From: Clostridia bacterium | Lineage (GTDB): Bacteria; Bacillota; Clostridia; Christensenellales; UBA1242 | Assembly: GCA_023228225.1 (NCBI GenBank) | Contig: JALOBO010000097.1 | Location: 1 to 5,761, forward strand | Length of the DNA: 5,761 bases | Direction of reading: 5' to 3' | In this document: positions 4,877 through 5,761 of the stretch, one piece after another | Layout of the letters: every line of letters begins with the position of its first letter | How positions within the stretch are numbered: the stretch's first letter is position 1 | Program-made: the position numbers and the translations under genes | The notes under the pieces: generated by a model | The model's database searches: none | What the model saw: the letters and a program-made list of their open reading frames with translations, nothing else | What the model was told of the DNA's origin: nothing

Positions 4877-5041
4877 TCATCTACCGTCATCATCGTACAC
4901 GGCACCTTCAAGTTGCACAATCCGCTTAATCAATAGGTTGTTATCGCGTTGTAGGTCAGCAATTGCCCCTCGCAGTTCACTAATTTGACTGTGTAAGTCA
5001 CGAATACAATCAGTAATATCATCAATGCATTGTCTATCCAT
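4877..5041 (-). CDS. Short coiled-coil protein (54 residues)
   Basis: The ATG at 5041 follows AAGGA with an 8-base spacer. Residues ~6-48 carry a regular heptad of I, L and V (ITDCIRDLHSQISELRGAI, then ADLQRDNNLLIKRIVQLEGAV) with an Asn pair at 34-35. That is the pattern of a two- or three-stranded parallel coiled coil of about six heptads. The protein ends in an acidic tail (YDDDGR). Small coiled-coil proteins occur in phages as scaffolding aids, spanin-like or tail parts, or oligomerisation partners. Nothing here decides between these: there is no membrane segment and no basic DNA-binding region as in bZIP proteins. It is too short for many ORF callers but has a good SD, direction and codon pattern. 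Confidence 0.72.
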   Translation of the reverse strand: MDRQCIDDITDCIRDLHSQISELRGAIADLQRDNNLLIKRIVQLEGAVYDDDGR

Positions 5042-5057
5042 ATGGTAGATCCTTCAC

Positions 5058-5086
5058 TTGACACTATAATAAATGATAGTTACAAA
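5058..5086 (+). promoter_or_regulatory. Plus-strand sigma-A-like promoter facing element B
   Basis: TTGACA (5058-5063, perfect -35) is followed after exactly 17 bases by TACAAA (5081-5086, four of six matches to TATAAT). Transcription would start near 5093, about 38 bases before element B, and run against all genes. A perfect TATAAT at 5065-5070 also lies here but has no -35. It is the best -35/-10 pair I see in the window, though AT-rich DNA produces such matches by chance. Confidence 0.4.
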
Positions 5087-5130
5087 ACAGATACAATCAA
5101 CGTATAGAATTTACCCGCGTTGAATCGCAC

Positions 5131-5226
5131 GAGACCCGACCAAAACCTCATAACAAAATGGAAAGGAAAAGGAAAGTTGCTTCCTTTAACCTCTACGTAT
5201 CATTTTGTCACTTGGGGTCACTCTAC
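5131..5226 (+). ncRNA. Structured element B (candidate RNA), plus strand
   Basis: This is a diverged copy of element A in the opposite genomic orientation. The closing stem is GAG/CTC plus GACC/GGTC (5131-5133, 5138-5141 with 5216-5223). The internal loop holds AAAACCTCATA on the 5' side and CACTTGG on the 3' side. The second stem is ACAAAATG (5153-5160) with CATTTTGT (5201-5208). The apical hairpin is AAAGGAA/TTCCTTT (5168-5187) with loop AGTTGC. Against element A, the closing-stem pairs change in a compensatory way (T-A to G-C, G-C to A-T), and both inner stems change sequence but keep pairing. A TTGACA-type promoter lies 45-73 bases upstream. No ORF follows on the plus strand, so a free small RNA antisense to the operon direction, or a DNA-level element, is likely. 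Confidence 0.5.
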
Positions 5227-5275
5227 AGGTTGATCGTTAAGACATTTATACCTTTTGGTAATAGAGATAGTAATG

Positions 5276-5419
5276 TTATAGGTTCTCTTCGTCACATAAC
5301 TCGTGGTACTCAATAATCTCCATGTCGTTTTCTTCACAGAATTTGCGAAGCCATTCTTCACTCGGAGCCTTGAATGGTCTGTGGTGGGTAATTCGATATG
5401 TTACATCATAGAATTTCAT
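5276..5419 (-). CDS. Hypothetical 47-residue acidic phage protein
   Basis: The ATG at 5419 is preceded by AAGGT with a 7-base spacer. The protein begins MKFYDVTYRITHHRPFKAPS, then has EEWLRKFCEENDMEIIEYHE and ends LCDEENL. The order of strand, Pro/Ser turn, amphipathic helix and strand suggests a tiny single alpha/beta domain, and Trp-Leu with acidic helix faces suggests a protein-binding surface. I do not recognise the family. It is missed by length cut-offs but has a good SD and lies in line with the operon. It is 64 bases downstream of the right-edge gene, with a GTTTAAAC-containing motif in the gap. Confidence 0.68.
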   Translation of the reverse strand: MKFYDVTYRITHHRPFKAPSEEWLRKFCEENDMEIIEYHELCDEENL

Positions 5420-5457
5420 TATAATTACCTTGGGCAATTTGGCTTGTTAATACGTAT

Positions 5458-5476
5458 CACATTGCATTGTTTAAAC
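5458..5476. repeat. Dispersed copy of the CACATTG...GTTTAAAC motif
   Basis: CACATTGCATTGTTTAAAC resembles the fourth unit of the 3521-3600 array (CACATTGTTCTGTTTAAC). It lies between the right-edge gene and the 47-residue gene. It contains one of three GTTTAAAC palindromes in the window (others at 3565-3572 and 4756-4763), all close to gene starts or ends. Confidence 0.4.
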
Positions 5477-5483
5477 AGATAAT

Positions 5484-5761
5484 TTATCTGTGGATGTCGA
5501 GTTCATCAAACCATACATCGTCAGAGTTTACATCGATGTTGAGGTTATATGTGTTGTTGAGATGTTCAATTATAACACGCTCTACATCACTCTCATCCAT
5601 ACCACGTGGATCAATGTCCAGATCATCAGCATAGGTAAGTGATGCTGTGAATGATCCATCTGGATTAGATGTGATACTATCAACGTGGTAATCAGTGAGT
5701 TCAATACACTCGGCGATCACCTGTAAATGATCTTCATTGTCATCATTAAAGTATGTAAAGG
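5484..5761 (-). CDS. Acidic hypothetical protein, N-terminus cut by right edge
   Basis: The frame is open from the right edge to the stop at 5484; 91 residues are visible. A GTG at 5720 could be read as a start (giving 78 residues), but it has no SD, and the frame continues upstream without a stop as FTYFNDDNEDHLQ, so the true start is almost certainly outside the window. The visible part has strand-like segments (HVDSITSNPDGSFTASLTYA) and then an acidic region with a helix (ESDVERVIIEHLNNTYNLNI), ending SDDVWFDELDIHR. This alternation of strand, helix and strand suits a small alpha/beta domain. The family is not recognised. It is the most upstream visible member of the leftward gene series. 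Confidence 0.75.
   Translation of the reverse strand, partial: FTYFNDDNEDHLQVIAECIELTDYHVDSITSNPDGSFTASLTYADDLDIDPRGMDESDVERVIIEHLNNTYNLNIDVNSDDVWFDELDIHR

Noticed and set aside
5080..5151. A 23-codon minus-strand ORF beginning ATGAGGTTTT, matched by a 13-codon plus-strand frame with the same opening in element A
   Set aside because: The shared start reflects the conserved AACCTCAT loop of the elements read on the other strand. The peptides diverge at once and neither has an SD.
1..5761. tRNA genes, CRISPR array, insertion sequence or integrase attachment site
   Set aside because: I found no cloverleaf, no regular spacer-repeat pattern and no transposase or integrase coding sequence in the window.

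Overview
The window looks like part of a phage genome (or an integrated phage or related element) from a Gram-positive, Bacillota-type host. The reasons are: AT-rich DNA, every convincing gene on the minus strand, small genes packed head to tail with 0-50 base gaps or short overlaps, strong Shine-Dalgarno (SD) sites of the AAGGAGGTGA type, and several proteins of only 47-78 residues without obvious relatives. One small protein resembles the BC1881 family of Bacillota phages, and one large protein is a clear RuvB-type AAA+ helicase motor. I cannot name the phage or the host.

Layout in the direction of transcription (right to left). A gene cut by the right edge (5484-5761) and a 47-residue gene (5276-5419) come first. 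A 234-base non-coding stretch follows; it holds a plus-strand promoter-like sequence and structured element B (5131-5226). Then come a 54-residue coiled-coil protein (4877-5041), a 76-residue ORF with no SD site (4522-4752), a non-coding leader with an extended -10 promoter candidate, and a 211-residue basic/proline-rich protein (3628-4263). Next is a 265-base non-coding region with a four-unit repeat array and structured element A (3410-3495). After it a tight cluster begins: the RuvB-like helicase (2424-3362), a membrane-anchored protein (2102-2434) overlapping its end, and a 72-residue protein with an acidic tail (1883-2101) whose ATG directly follows the previous stop. The left third carries a 176-residue protein with a cysteine cluster, a 153-residue protein with possible OB-like character, a basic 62-residue protein, the BC1881-like protein, a 47-residue protein and a zinc-finger-like protein cut by the left edge.

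The most interesting observation is that elements A (minus strand) and B (plus strand) are diverged copies of one another. They share the sequence AACCTCATAACA on the 5' side and CTTG followed by CACTCTAC on the 3' side. The arms between these differ in sequence but still pair, including compensatory changes in the closing stem. That is the pattern expected of a structured RNA, or a DNA hairpin element, under selection for shape. A sits in the apparent leader of the RuvB-like gene. B sits behind a TTGACA-type promoter and points against all the genes. I do not recognise the class.

Functionally, the RuvB-like motor suggests a recombination or replication role for the middle cluster. No RuvA, RuvC or other resolvase is visible here. 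The other proteins give no firm pathway.
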